Notes: generated by a model from the sequence alone, not told the origin. A stretch of DNA of 64,000 nt from Nonomuraea helvata (GCF_039535785.1 NZ_BAAAXV010000001.1:1984001-2048000); one strand, 5' to 3'. Shown: positions 51,801 to 60,267, counted from the first letter of the stretch. Made by a program: numbers and translations.

Positions 51801-53796
51801 TGACCCGGTTCAGCCCGAGCAGCCAGGCGCTGCGCGCGCGGTCGTTCTCGGAGGTCTCCTCCTCGACGCGCCTCTCATGCATCCGGCAGACGGCCAGCAG
51901 GTCGCCCTGCCGCTCGTACACCGTCAGCAGCGCGCCGGCCGCCTCGTTCCGCAGCCCGCGGTTGCCGCTCTCCAAGGCCGTCGTGTACGCGGCCCGCGCC
52001 TCGGCCAGGTCGTGCTCCTCGACGAGCCCGCCCAGCGCGTACCCCACCCACGGTGCCAGCACCGGATGGCCCTCCGCCCTGGCCCGGCGCAGCAGCGCGA
52101 CCGCCTCGTCCTCGTCGGACAGCACCTCTTTGCAGATCACGGCCGTGTACGACAGCGCCAGCGGGTCCCCGGCGTCGGCCGCCGTGTGGAACAGCTTGGC
52201 CGCCTCCGACAGGTCGTACCCGATCGAGGCCAGCACCTGCGCGAACACGGCGGTGCCGATCGCGGCGACGGCCGGGTCCGGGTGCTCCGTGGTCGCGTGA
52301 TAGCGGGACAGCCCCTCCTCCCGGCCCAGCCGCTGGTGGTCGAGGATCGCCTGCAGCACGGGATGCGGCCGCTCGCCTGACTCGCGCAACAGGTGCAGCA
52401 GCAAGGCCGTGCTGAAGCCCTGGAGCGTGTCGTCCTCTTCGGCCACGTACGCCAGCAGTTCGTCGGCCTGCTCCCGGTCGCCCGCGCCGATCTCCAGCTG
52501 GGCCAGCGTCACCATGGCCCTGAGCGAATGCGTCGGCGCGCCGGAGTCGGCGGCCTTGCGCAGCAGCCGCCTGGCCTCGGCCAGCTCGCCGGCCTGCAGG
52601 CGGGCCAGCCCCTCGTCGGTGTCCTGGAGCGCCTGCTCCTCGACGGGGTCGGCCAGCGGCTGCTGCCTGGCGGCGTGCTCCAGCAGGAGCCCCGCCTTGA
52701 AGGCGGTGTCGGGATCATCGTGCCCGAACGCGAACCGCGCCAGCTCCATGGCCTCCTCGTAGGCCTCCGGATGCTGGTCCAGCAGCATTCCGAGCAGCGT
52801 GACGCAGATCGGGCCCCACTCGCTCTCCCCCGCCTCCAGCACGGCACGCAACGCGGCCAGCGCCTCGGGCGGCTCTCCCGCCTCGGTGTGCATCTGGGCC
52901 AGGCACGCCTGGGCCTGCACGACGTACTCGCGGTGACCGCTGGCGATCACCCGGCGGAAGATGGCCTTCGTCTCCTCCTCGTCGCCGAGCGACGCGGTCA
53001 CCTTGGCCAGCTCGATCAGCGACGGCAGCCGGATGTCCGGCCTGGGGTCCTCGGCGGCCACGCGGTAGGCGGCCGCGGACTCGGCGTACTCGCCGAGGTC
53101 CACCAGCACCGCGGCGAGCAGCTTGTGCGCCATGGCCAGGTGGTCGGAGTGCCCGACGGCGATGGCGTGCTCGCACACCTGCCTGGCCTGCTCGAAATCC
53201 TCCTCCTCCGCGTAGATCTGGTACAGCCGGAACGCCGACAGCGACACCACGTCCGGGTCGCCGCACGTCAGCAGCGCCCGGTAGTCGTCCTCGTCCTCCG
53301 CCTCCTCGTAGAGGTCGCGGGCCGAGGCCGGATCCTGGTGGAACTCGGGCAGCTCCAGCCGGTCGGCCAGCTCGGCCACGGCGGCGCTGTCGCACCTGCG
53401 CGCCCGCTCCAGCGCCGCCTGCGCGCCCTCCACGTCGCCCAGCTGCGTGAGCACCAGCACCAGCGCCGTGTCCGCGAGCGCGGCCACCTCGAAGTCGGCG
53501 CCGTCCGACGCGATCGTCAGCACCCGGTGCGCCGCGGCCCACTCCTTGGCCACGACCAGCATCATCCCCATGGCGATGGCCGAGCGCTGCCCGAACACCG
53601 GGTCGCCCGACTGGATCACCGATCTGTGCGCCGCCTCGGCGCCGTCCAGGTCCCCCTGCTCCTGCAGCAGCCCGGCCAGCAGGTGAGACGCTTCCGGATC
53701 CCCCGTGGCCGCGATCTGCCTGAACAGCGCGGCGGCCGCATCGAGATCTCCCGTTTTCCAGTAGCTCATGGCCGCGTCGAGCTGTTCTGACGCCAT
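48844..53796 (-). CDS. 1650-residue tetratricopeptide-repeat protein
   Basis: Built almost wholly of TPR-like helix pairs of 34-38 residues (for example YWKTGDLDAAAALFRQIAAT, GDPEASHLLAGLLQEQGDLD, AEGHPVLAPWVGYALGGLVE, YRVAAEDPRPDIRLPSLIEL). More than 35 units run from end to end. There is no signal peptide, TM segment or enzymatic domain, and Asp and Glu are abundant. It is a cytosolic scaffold by family analogy; the partner is unknown. Single gene, ending at a strong terminator. The length and absence of any other domain are unusual among actinobacterial TPR proteins. Confidence 0.85.
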   Translation of the reverse strand: MASEQLDAAMSYWKTGDLDAAAALFRQIAATGDPEASHLLAGLLQEQGDLDGAEAAHRSVIQSGDPVFGQRSAIAMGMMLVVAKEWAAAHRVLTIASDGADFEVAALADTALVLVLTQLGDVEGAQAALERARRCDSAAVAELADRLELPEFHQDPASARDLYEEAEDEDDYRALLTCGDPDVVSLSAFRLYQIYAEEEDFEQARQVCEHAIAVGHSDHLAMAHKLLAAVLVDLGEYAESAAAYRVAAEDPRPDIRLPSLIELAKVTASLGDEEETKAIFRRVIASGHREYVVQAQACLAQMHTEAGEPPEALAALRAVLEAGESEWGPICVTLLGMLLDQHPEAYEEAMELARFAFGHDDPDTAFKAGLLLEHAARQQPLADPVEEQALQDTDEGLARLQAGELAEARRLLRKAADSGAPTHSLRAMVTLAQLEIGAGDREQADELLAYVAEEDDTLQGFSTALLLHLLRESGERPHPVLQAILDHQRLGREEGLSRYHATTEHPDPAVAAIGTAVFAQVLASIGYDLSEAAKLFHTAADAGDPLALSYTAVICKEVLSDEDEAVALLRRARAEGHPVLAPWVGYALGGLVEEHDLAEARAAYTTALESGNRGLRNEAAGALLTVYERQGDLLAVCRMHERRVEEETSENDRARSAWLLGLNRVRLDDLAAARAAFERAAGEPEAMGRFARSLLDRDFEDAAAAFEEIGDEGSAFLASMLAMESGHAWQRRGEIAAADGALSLVLAAGHPGYRQEAGCYLGALRNEAGDKHGALEAWEQVADGDNERLAAMTQWDIGRVRQQLGRLDEAAAAYRAALEQLDGRRREDATVRLAEVLVARGAAEEAGELLAGEFGEAGRLQLVCVLRDHGDLTGALSLLTRGSEDAWEAQLLGELLARTGDVAGAREAFERAVAADPASASGTLVTAARLLAEAGDDEYARSAHERVVALDDDEWLTAVARVRLGTASAKERGWVLADDGDREGAVAALTEFAGSELMAQVLLALNDDDARAVRRLVAAVDPEARREPLAETLERARGLDDHRAAAALCRVVIELGEPGLAAEAALDLGVIHAQRDDHCQAELATLPATGHPETAASAWRNIAIVRHRRGDPDGAIEAARAAMPATAVVLADLLDTQGDSAGVREALTAGATAGDLESLRHLLARLLVEQDHDAVAEAAERAVGSGDPETVSMGYWAWGDAYKARGDLENAALMFGRGVDTGFPETEPGIRVDLAKVMRELGDAAGAEREVRLAIDSGVPDAVERAGIQLGIWLHEEGDQLGAARAFAAAAGAGSEVATDNLRVLAHQAAGRGEHALAVQVLQLMGDEAGGVARELAGRCEDPAAVRAYHELTGRGPFTEVDIADRLAALGETAEARAIYERLSGHDEPDVRFVAGGRLLELLDDEGDDDAFFDVAQRAAADADSPVRGVFGSLLGMLQDNRGDTEASLDTLREAAADGEPIALSTLAQTLVKVGMVDEGREAYLRVLDAGDADLAARAMIALGQTYHESDEETAREWYLKGVQEGEGHISALAAMYLGALAKRNRDFPEALTWYQRVIDAGDEESGLAAAHLGELCYWLGDRDGALRYYELTLGLTEQADLVAEAACRLGEIRYERGDLELARQLLTTAVSTGDPSFATSAESLLAKLG

Positions 53797-53926
53797 CGCT
53801 CACTCCAAAGTCAGCCAACAATGTGAAAAAGCTACACATCAGCCACTTCCGTTACAGGCACATTGGGGGATCTCGGGGCTACGGCCTGCCCTGCATGGAG
53901 GCGGGGGAGGCCGTAGCGTAGTCCCC

Positions 53927-54475
53927 ATGGGCAGAGCGTTCTGGATCGATCAAGAGTTCGACAGAGACCGTGACGGGCGCTATGCCGTACACGTCCGTAA
54001 GAACCTCGAAGAGTTCGAGTGGGGCGACATCGCGCCCGTCAGGTTCGCGTGCGCGGCGTGGCGGCTGGCCACGCCGCCGTCGCTGACCCCCGGCTACGTG
54101 CGGTGGGACCGCCGCGTGCTGGACGCGACCTGCCACCGCAACACCTGGGACGGCTCGCTCTACGCGCGCGTCAGGGTGGTCTCGCCCCTGCCGGAGGAGC
54201 TGACCCGGTCGCGGGCCTGGTGGCGCGACCGCGGGTGGCTGGGCTGGCAGGAGACCTTCGGCCAGTACGTCGACCCGACCCAGCAGGACCTGGCCAGGCA
54301 CCCGTTCCTGCGGGCCACCCTGCTGCTGGAGGTGCCCGTGCCCCTGGACGACCTGCCGCCCGAGCCCGAAGGGCCGCACGACGAGGTCGAGCAGCGCGCA
54401 CACCGGGCGGTGGTGGTGCTGGTCCGCGAGCTCAACGCGCTGGTGTCACCGGTGCTCGACCAGCTCGGCGCCTAG
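53927..54475 (+). CDS. hypothetical protein
   Basis: 182 aa from ATG 53927; no strong ribosome site (a GGGGGAGG lies about 16 bp upstream). Soluble, with many Trp and Arg: RAFWIDQEFDRDRDGRYAVH, WRLATPPSLTPGYVRWDRRV, RSRAWWRDRGWLGWQETFGQ. It ends in a helix (VVLVRELNALVSPVLDQLGA). No domain recognised. It is divergent from the TPR gene, 130 bp apart, so it might share its control. Confidence 0.65.
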   Translation: MGRAFWIDQEFDRDRDGRYAVHVRKNLEEFEWGDIAPVRFACAAWRLATPPSLTPGYVRWDRRVLDATCHRNTWDGSLYARVRVVSPLPEELTRSRAWWRDRGWLGWQETFGQYVDPTQQDLARHPFLRATLLLEVPVPLDDLPPEPEGPHDEVEQRAHRAVVVLVRELNALVSPVLDQLGA

Positions 54476-54508
54476 CATGCGGGGGTGATCCGCGGGTAGC
54501 AGGGGTCC

Positions 54509-54892
54509 ATGAGGACCCTGTTCATCGTGGTTCCGGTGATCGCGCTGGCGGCCACCGCCTGCGCCCCGGACTCGGCCGCCCCGGCGCAGGCGGCCGAGCG
54601 CTTCCACGCGGCCGTCTCCGCGCACCGTGAGGACGCCGCGTGCGCGATGCTCACCCGCAAGACCGCCGAGAGTCTCCCCAACCCCGGCCAGACCTGCGCC
54701 GATGCGCTGCTCGAGGCGAAGCTCGGCCCGGGCGGCCCGGTCACCTCCGTCAGCGTGTGGGGCGAGGACGCGCAGGTACGGCTGGCCGGTGACACGCTGT
54801 TCCTGCACGAGTTCTCCGACGGCTGGCGGGTCAAGGCCGCCGGGTGCGAGCCCGTACGCGACCTTCCCTACAAGTGCGAGGTGGAGGACTGA
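54509..54892 (+). CDS. small lipoprotein
   Basis: 127 aa. Lipoprotein signal MRTLFIVVPVIALAATAC. The mature part has AAERFHAAVSAHREDAACAM and SVWGEDAQVRLAGDTLFLHE then FSDGWRVKAAGC, resembling small NTF2-like or DUF4878-type extracytoplasmic lipoproteins, with four conserved-looking Cys. It is the first gene of a likely operon with the 27-residue ORF and the DUF6766-like membrane protein. Confidence 0.78.
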   Translation: MRTLFIVVPVIALAATACAPDSAAPAQAAERFHAAVSAHREDAACAMLTRKTAESLPNPGQTCADALLEAKLGPGGPVTSVSVWGEDAQVRLAGDTLFLHEFSDGWRVKAAGCEPVRDLPYKCEVED

Positions 54893-54895
54893 CTG

Positions 54896-54979
54896 ATGCG
54901 CGTGATGTTCACGCTGACCGTGTTGATCATCGTGGTCGGCCTGGCGTACTTCTTCGTGGTGGGGTGGTCGCGGCTGTGA
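54896..54979 (+). CDS. 27-residue single-helix membrane peptide
   Basis: MRVMFTLTVLIIVVGLAYFF then VVGWSRL-stop. It is one TM helix with a basic residue at each end. It begins four bases after the lipoprotein stop, and its TGA overlaps the GTG of the next gene (GTGA). The tight packing in a run of membrane/lipoprotein genes argues that it is real despite its size. Function unknown; perhaps a small accessory subunit. Confidence 0.55.
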   Translation: MRVMFTLTVLIIVVGLAYFFVVGWSRL

Positions 54980-55647
54980 GATGGCTGAAGGAGAACTCTC
55001 TGACCCTCGCCTTCATGATCATGTTCTTCCTGGCGCTGGGCGGTCAGGCGCTGTCCGGGATGCTGGAATACAACGACCGACAGCTGGCTGAGGGCGCCGA
55101 GGCGGTCTCGTTCCTGCAGTACGTGACGTCGTCCTCGTTCGCGGTGGACGTGTCGGAGAACTGGCAGTCGGAGTATCTGCAGTTCTTCCTGTTCATCATG
55201 CTGACCGTCTGGCTCGTGCAGAAGGGGTCGCCCGAGTCCAAGGAGCCGGACGAGGCGGGGGCGGAGTCCGACGAGCAGCAGCGGGTCGGGCCGTACGCCG
55301 GCCCCGATTCCCCTCTGTGGGCCAAGGTCGGCGGGCTGAGGCTCTGGCTGTTCAGCAACTCGCTCGGGCTGGTGATGGGGGCCGTCTTCGTGCTGTCGTG
55401 GCTGGCCCAGTCGGTGGCGGGGCAGGCGGCGTACAACTCGGAGCGGCTCGGCGACCTGCGCGATCCGGTGTCCTGGTGGTCGTACGTGACCTCGCCCGAG
55501 TTCTGGAACCGGACCCTGCAGAACTGGCAGTCGGAGCTGCTGGCCGTGCTGTCTATGGTGGCACTGGCGATCTATCTGCGGCAGCGGGGGTCACCCGAGT
55601 CGAAGCCGGTCGGGGCGCCTCACTCGGCCACGGGGGTGGAGGGCTGA
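54976..55647 (+). CDS. DUF6766-like membrane protein
   Basis: 223 aa from GTG 54976 (overlapping the previous stop). Four hydrophobic helices in two similar halves, each ending with QSExLxxxxxxMxxxxLxQKGSPESK-type sequence (LQFFLFIMLTVWLVQKGSPE; LLAVLSMVALAIYLRQRGSP). The internal repeat and motifs match proteins annotated DUF6766 in actinomycetes. Function unknown. Its 3' end overlaps the convergent enzyme gene by 28 bases. Confidence 0.75.
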   Translation: MRWLKENSLTLAFMIMFFLALGGQALSGMLEYNDRQLAEGAEAVSFLQYVTSSSFAVDVSENWQSEYLQFFLFIMLTVWLVQKGSPESKEPDEAGAESDEQQRVGPYAGPDSPLWAKVGGLRLWLFSNSLGLVMGAVFVLSWLAQSVAGQAAYNSERLGDLRDPVSWWSYVTSPEFWNRTLQNWQSELLAVLSMVALAIYLRQRGSPESKPVGAPHSATGVEG

Positions 55648-56420
55648 CCGGTGACCACGGCGACGACGCGGGCGCCTTCAGGGAAGGCGCCCTGCCGTGC
55701 GAGGTCCAGGATCCCGTAGAGCATCTTGGCCACATAGACCCCTTCCACACGATATTTCGCGATAAAGCCGTCCAAAGCGGGCGTCGACTTGGCGTAGCCG
55801 CCGAAGTGGTAGTCCAGGCTGAGCTCCCAGTTCGACCACGTGCGCCCGTACGCCTCGTGCTGGAGCCTGGCCACCTCACCGGCCAGGAACCCCGCCCCCT
55901 TCAGCACCGCGAACCCGATCGCCCGCTTGCCCTCCGGCAGCCCGGCCGAGATCCCGGCCAGCGTCCCGCCGGTGCCGACCGGGCAGCAGATGACGTCGTA
56001 CTCCTCGCTGATCTCCCCCGGCAGCTCGGCGCACCCGCGCACGGCCGCCGCGTTGCTCCCGCCCTCGGGCAGGATCGCCACGTCGTCCCCCCACCGCGCC
56101 CGCAGCCCGGCCAGCACGGGCTCGGTGTGCTTGAGCCGGTAGGTGGCCCTGTCCATATAGGTCAGGGTCATCCCGCACGTCCTCGCGTGGGCGAGCGCCG
56201 GGTTGAGCGGCAGGTGCTCCTCACCCCGGATGACCCCGATGGTCTCGATCCCGTGCCGCCGCCCCGCCTCGGCCACGGCCCTGATGTGGTTGGAGTACGC
56301 GCCACCGAAGGTCAGCAGCCGGGAATGGCCCAGGTTGTACTTGAGCTTGCGCGGCTTGTTGTCGTCGCGCACCAGAAACACCCGGACCTGCCCGAGCCCT
56401 GGATCCAGGAGCTCCTCCAT
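55620..56420 (-). CDS. PLP-dependent D-cysteine desulfhydrase/ACC deaminase-like enzyme
   Basis: 266 aa. Type II (tryptophan synthase beta) PLP fold: the cofactor lysine is in NKPRKLKYNL near residue 24, and the adjacent site LTFGGAYSNHIRAVAEAGRR binds the substrate. ILPEGGSNAAAVRGCAEL and VICCPVGTGGTLAGISAGLP form the phosphate cup. These match D-cysteine desulfhydrase and ACC deaminase relatives, which deaminate small amino acids with ring opening or H2S release. The N-terminus is a little short versus the usual 300+ aa. Divergent from galactokinase, 43 bp apart. Confidence 0.85.
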   Translation of the reverse strand: MEELLDPGLGQVRVFLVRDDNKPRKLKYNLGHSRLLTFGGAYSNHIRAVAEAGRRHGIETIGVIRGEEHLPLNPALAHARTCGMTLTYMDRATYRLKHTEPVLAGLRARWGDDVAILPEGGSNAAAVRGCAELPGEISEEYDVICCPVGTGGTLAGISAGLPEGKRAIGFAVLKGAGFLAGEVARLQHEAYGRTWSNWELSLDYHFGGYAKSTPALDGFIAKYRVEGVYVAKMLYGILDLARQGAFPEGARVVAVVTGQPSTPVAE

Positions 56421-56463
56421 AGCGCTAGTCTACGGTCGGGCCTTTGTTGAGGAGTGTGCGATT

Positions 56464-57576
56464 ATGCGCGTTGTTGAAGCTTTTTCTACCGCTTACGGTA
56501 CGTCCCCCCAGACCGTCTGGCATGCGCCCGGACGGGTCAACCTGATCGGTGAGCACACCGACTACAACGACGGCTTCGTCCTGCCCTTCGCCGTGCCGTG
56601 GGGCGTCACGGCCGCGATCACCCCGCGCTCGGACGGCACCATCCGGCTCCTGTCGCTCCAGTCCCCCGGCGAGCCCGTCACGCTGGCGAGCCACGACGCC
56701 TCGGAGGGCTGGACCCGCTACGTCGTCGGCGTCTTCGCCATGCTGGGCGACCGCGTGGCAGGCGCGGACATCGTCATCGACGGCGACATCCCGGCGGGCG
56801 CCGGCCTGAGCTCCAGCGCCGCTCTCGAGGTGTCCATCGCCTCCGCCCTCAACGACCTGCACGACCTGGGCATGACGCCGATGGAGATCGCCCTGCTCAG
56901 CCAGAAGGCCGAGAACGACTTCGTCGGCATGCCCTGCGGCATCATGGACCAGGCCGCCTCGGCGCTCTGCCAGGAGGGCCACGCGCTGTTCCTCGACTGC
57001 CGCTCGCTCGGCTCCAGGAACATCCCGCTCGACCTGGCCTCCCACGGGCTGAGCATGCTCATCATCGACACGCAGGCGCACCACGAGCACGCGAGCGGTG
57101 AGTACGCCAAGCGCCGCGCGGAGTGCGAGTCGGCGGCCCGCAAGCTCGGCGTCCCGGCCCTGCGCGACGTCACGGACCTGGCGGCGGCCCTCGATCAGCT
57201 CCAGGGGGACGAGCGCAAGCGCACGATGCACGTGGTCACGGAGAACCACCGCGTGGAGGCCCTCATCGGCCTCCTGCGCGCCGGCGCCGTCGCCGAGATC
57301 GGCGCCATCCTGAACGCCTCGCACCTGTCGCTGCGGGACCAGTACGAGGTGTCGTCGCCGGAGCTGGACGTGGCGGTGGAGGCCGCCATCCGGGGCGGGG
57401 CGCGCGGCGCCCGGATGACGGGCGGCGGCTTCGGCGGCTCCGCCATCGCCCTGGTGCCGCTGGAGCGCCTGTCGAGTGTCGAGGAGGCGGTGTCCAACGC
57501 GTTCGCCGAGCACGGCTTCCAGGCCCCCCGCTTCCTCCCGGCCACCCTCGCCCAGGGCGCGCACCGCGTGGCGTGA
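56464..57576 (+). CDS. galK: galactokinase
   Basis: 370 aa from ATG 56464. Phosphorylates galactose to galactose-1-phosphate (Leloir pathway). The family signature GRVNLIGEHTDYNDGFVLPF is near the start, the GHMP ATP loop is PAGAGLSSSAALEVS (about 110-125), the catalytic Asp is in MPCGIMDQAAS, and the C-terminal GHMP motif is GARMTGGGFGGSAIALVP. The longer frame to 56203 is antisense to the upstream gene. No galT or galE in the window, so it stands alone here. Confidence 0.96.
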   Translation: MRVVEAFSTAYGTSPQTVWHAPGRVNLIGEHTDYNDGFVLPFAVPWGVTAAITPRSDGTIRLLSLQSPGEPVTLASHDASEGWTRYVVGVFAMLGDRVAGADIVIDGDIPAGAGLSSSAALEVSIASALNDLHDLGMTPMEIALLSQKAENDFVGMPCGIMDQAASALCQEGHALFLDCRSLGSRNIPLDLASHGLSMLIIDTQAHHEHASGEYAKRRAECESAARKLGVPALRDVTDLAAALDQLQGDERKRTMHVVTENHRVEALIGLLRAGAVAEIGAILNASHLSLRDQYEVSSPELDVAVEAAIRGGARGARMTGGGFGGSAIALVPLERLSSVEEAVSNAFAEHGFQAPRFLPATLAQGAHRVA

Positions 57577-57584
57577 GACGCTCC

Positions 57585-57601
57585 CCCGCCGCGTCGGCGG
57601 G
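57585..57601 (+). terminator. hairpin after galK
   Basis: CCCGCCG pairs with CGGCGGG across a CGT loop, 9 bp past the galK stop. Compact and GC-rich with no T run. Confidence 0.45.
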
Positions 57602-57802
57602 ACGAGGCGGCAGTGCGCGTGCATTTCATCGTTTGGCGGGACAAAGGAGCCTCGCCGAGTAAAGATGAAGCTACCGGTCATCAGTGGCCGGTAGCCGCGG
57701 ACAAGTCGTGACGGTGGCGAGGAGAGGGCGCCGCCACCAGGAACGTGCCGCCGACCCGGAATCGGCGGGGCGATCCGATGACGGAGAAGTGTTGATTGCC
57801 GC

Positions 57803-58936
57803 GTGCGTACCTGGATCACGAACCTGCGTCCTTTCGATGCCCTCGCCGTACAGGCGGTGCTCGAGCGAACCACCGACCTCCGCGAGGCAGAGCGTTTCAT
57901 CAGGCTCTTCCACGCCGAGAACCCCAAAGCCGGAGGCCTGAACGCCCGCCTGCGCGACGTCGCCAGGGATGTGGGCCGCCACGGAACCTACACGCACACG
58001 TACGAGGAGCTGGAGTTCGGCGCCCGGGTGGCCTGGCGCAACAGCAACCGGTGCATCGGGCGGCTCTACTGGCGCTCGTTGAAGGTACGTGACCGCCGGC
58101 AGGTGACCACGGCCGAGGGGGTGGCCCTCGAGTGCGTCGCCCACCTGCGCGAGGCCACCGGGAACGGCAAGATCAGGCCCACCGTCACCGTCCTGCCCCC
58201 CGACACGCCCGCCCGCCGAGGGCCGCGGATACTGAACGACCAGCTCATCCGGTACGCGGGCTACCGCGGCCGCGACGGGAGTGTCGTCGGCGACCCGCGC
58301 AACGTGGAGCTCACAGAAACGGCCAAGGCGCTGGGGTGGCGCGGCAGGTCGGGCCGGTTCGACGTGCTGCCGCTGATCATCCAGCCGGGCCTGGGCGATC
58401 CGCTCCTGTGCAACCTGCCGGGGGACGCGGTGCTGGAGGTGCCGCTGGTTCACCCCGAATATCCGTGGTTCGAGGAGCTCGGCCTGCGCTGGCACGCCGT
58501 ACCGGCTATTTCGGATATGTGCTTGGAGATCGGCGGCATCTGCTACCCGTGCGCGCCCTTCAACGGCTGGTACATGGGCACCGAGATCGGCGCCCGCAAC
58601 CTCGCCGACACCGACAGGTACGACCAGCTCCAGGTGGTCGCCGACCGGCTGGGCCTGGACACCTCCACCGAGCGGACGCTGTGGCGCGACCACGCGCTGG
58701 TGGAGCTGAACGTGGCGGTGCTGTACTCGTTCGAGCAGGCGGGGGTCACGATGACCGACCACCACACCGAGTCACGGCGCTTCCTCACCCACCTGTCACG
58801 CGAGGAGCAGGCCGGGCGCGTCTGCCCCGCCGACTGGTCGTGGATCGTGCCGCCGCTGTCGGGCGGCGTCACCCCCGTCTTCCACCGCTACTACGACACC
58901 CGCGTCCTCGTCCCCGCCTTCGTCCACCACCGTTGA
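57803..58936 (+). CDS. nos: bacterial nitric oxide synthase oxygenase
   Basis: 377 aa from GTG 57803. Oxidises L-arginine to NO and citrulline using an external reductase. The heme-thiolate Cys84 is in WRNSNRCIGR, the substrate-binding Glu in PFNGWYMGTEIGARNL, and the dimer/pterin region SWIVPPLSGGVTPVFHRYYD is at the C-terminus. Length matches oxygenase-only bacterial NOS; no reductase domain. The neighbours are galactokinase and enoyl-CoA hydratase, with no P450 or peptide-synthetase genes, so it is not part of a thaxtomin-like cluster here. It may act in stress protection or signalling. Confidence 0.95.
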   Translation: MRTWITNLRPFDALAVQAVLERTTDLREAERFIRLFHAENPKAGGLNARLRDVARDVGRHGTYTHTYEELEFGARVAWRNSNRCIGRLYWRSLKVRDRRQVTTAEGVALECVAHLREATGNGKIRPTVTVLPPDTPARRGPRILNDQLIRYAGYRGRDGSVVGDPRNVELTETAKALGWRGRSGRFDVLPLIIQPGLGDPLLCNLPGDAVLEVPLVHPEYPWFEELGLRWHAVPAISDMCLEIGGICYPCAPFNGWYMGTEIGARNLADTDRYDQLQVVADRLGLDTSTERTLWRDHALVELNVAVLYSFEQAGVTMTDHHTESRRFLTHLSREEQAGRVCPADWSWIVPPLSGGVTPVFHRYYDTRVLVPAFVHHR

Positions 58937-58979
58937 CCGCTCCTTGCCTTCCCCGCCTAGAACATGGTTCGGTTAGGGC

Positions 58980-59753
58980 ATGGCAGAACTCGTGCTCTCA
59001 TCCCTCGACCAGGGCGTGCTCACGCTCACCTTCAACCGTCCCGACACACTGAACGCGTGGACGGTCGCCATGGGGCGGCGCTACTTCGACCTGCTGGCGG
59101 AGGCGGAGAAGGACCCGGAGGTGCGGGCCGTGGTGGTCACGGGCGCGGGCAAGGGGTTCTGCTCGGGGGCGGACTTCAAGGCGTTGTCCGCGATCCGGAG
59201 CGGCTCCTACGACGAGGAGCCCGACCCCCGGCCGAACACGTTCCCGGCGACCATCGGCAAGCCGATCATCGCCGCCGTCAACGGGGCCTGCGCGGGGCTG
59301 GGCATGGTGCACGCGCTGGTCTGCGACCTCGTGTTCACCGCCGCGGAGGCCAAGTGGACCACCGCGTTCCCGCGCCGCGGGCTGATCGCGGAGTACGGGC
59401 TGTCCTGGGTGCTGCCCAGGATCATGGGGCAGCAGCGGGCCATGGACATCCTGCTGTCCGGGCGGGTGTTCACCGGGGCCGAGGCGTACGAGCTGGGGCT
59501 GGTGAACCGGGTGGTGCCGGGCGAGTCGGTCGTTCCCGAGGCTCAGGCGTACGCGCGGGAGCTCGCGGCCTACAGCTCGCCCGCGTCGATGGCGGTGATC
59601 AAGCGGCAGGTGTGGCACGACTGGGACACCACCCTGGAGGCCTCGTCCGCGGCGGCCGTCCAGGAGATGGTCGCCTCCTTCGGCCGCCCGGACTTCGCGG
59701 AGGGCGTCGCGAGCTTCCTGGAGCGCCGCCCGCCGAACTTCCCGCCCCTCTGA
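58980..59753 (+). CDS. enoyl-CoA hydratase/isomerase family protein
   Basis: 257 aa. Crotonase fold: VVVTGAGKGFCSGADFKALS forms the first oxyanion site, and PIIAAVNGACAGLGMVHALV the second with the CoA pocket. A glutamate in PRRGLIAEYGLSWVLPRIMG is positioned as a catalytic acid. Cytosolic, full length. It hydrates or isomerises an enoyl-CoA; the particular pathway is not clear. It starts 43 bp after the NOS gene in the same direction, and a terminator hairpin follows. Confidence 0.92.
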   Translation: MAELVLSSLDQGVLTLTFNRPDTLNAWTVAMGRRYFDLLAEAEKDPEVRAVVVTGAGKGFCSGADFKALSAIRSGSYDEEPDPRPNTFPATIGKPIIAAVNGACAGLGMVHALVCDLVFTAAEAKWTTAFPRRGLIAEYGLSWVLPRIMGQQRAMDILLSGRVFTGAEAYELGLVNRVVPGESVVPEAQAYARELAAYSSPASMAVIKRQVWHDWDTTLEASSAAAVQEMVASFGRPDFAEGVASFLERRPPNFPPL

Positions 59754-59755
59754 CA

Positions 59756-59777
59756 CCCCTGGGAGGTGTCCCAGGGG
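59756..59777 (+). terminator. terminator after enoyl-CoA hydratase
   Basis: CCCCTGGGA pairs exactly with TCCCAGGGG across a GGTG loop, starting 3 bp after the stop codon. Confidence 0.75.
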
Positions 59778-60267
59778 CGCGGCGGCGGAGGCTACCGGCC
59801 CACGCGGTCGTCCCACACGCAGGTGAGGTGGACGACGCACTTATTGACGACCTTCTTAGCCAGCAGGTCAGCGTCTTCGGCTCTCTGTGTTTACATGAGT
59901 AAAACGGACATCAGCGTGGCCTCGTCGCCTGCCGACCGAGGCCGGGCAGCAGCGATCCGGTGGAAGCCGATTCCGCGTCCGTCCGGCGAGCCGGGCGGAC
60001 CGTGGCTGAGAACCGCGTTGTCGGGGCCTGACTCCGCATTCCTGGATGGGAGTGCGGCTCTTGGGCCACCGCCCCGCCGGACGCTGTCCCGTTGGTGCGG
60101 ACACCAATGGGGGCGGGGACCGGACGCCAGTCAGGCACCCGGCCGTGACTGAACGTTACCGCCCGATTACCTTCAGTCGCAGCCGATCGTCCCAGAAAGC
60201 CAATAACAGTTCTTCGGGCAACTACGGGTTCATGTAGCGGACAGCCGAAGTGATCTTCAGGTACGTG
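59778..60267. other. 490-bp region without a recognised gene
   Basis: Only short frames are present. One plus-strand frame (59895-60152, 85 codons from ATG, starting MSKTDISVASSPADRGRAAA) is open but has no clear ribosome site or family, and its third-position bias is weaker than in neighbouring genes. It is left unannotated. The part next to 60268 is the 3' side of the response regulator gene. Confidence 0.4.

Noticed and set aside
48745..52380. 1211-codon plus-strand frame
   Set aside because: Shadow of the TPR gene; no motif, poor composition.
57803..58936. part of a thaxtomin-like biosynthetic cluster
   Set aside because: No P450, NRPS or MbtH genes in the window.
59895..60152. 85-codon ORF starting MSKTDISVASS
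   Set aside because: No ribosome site, weak third-position bias, no family resemblance.
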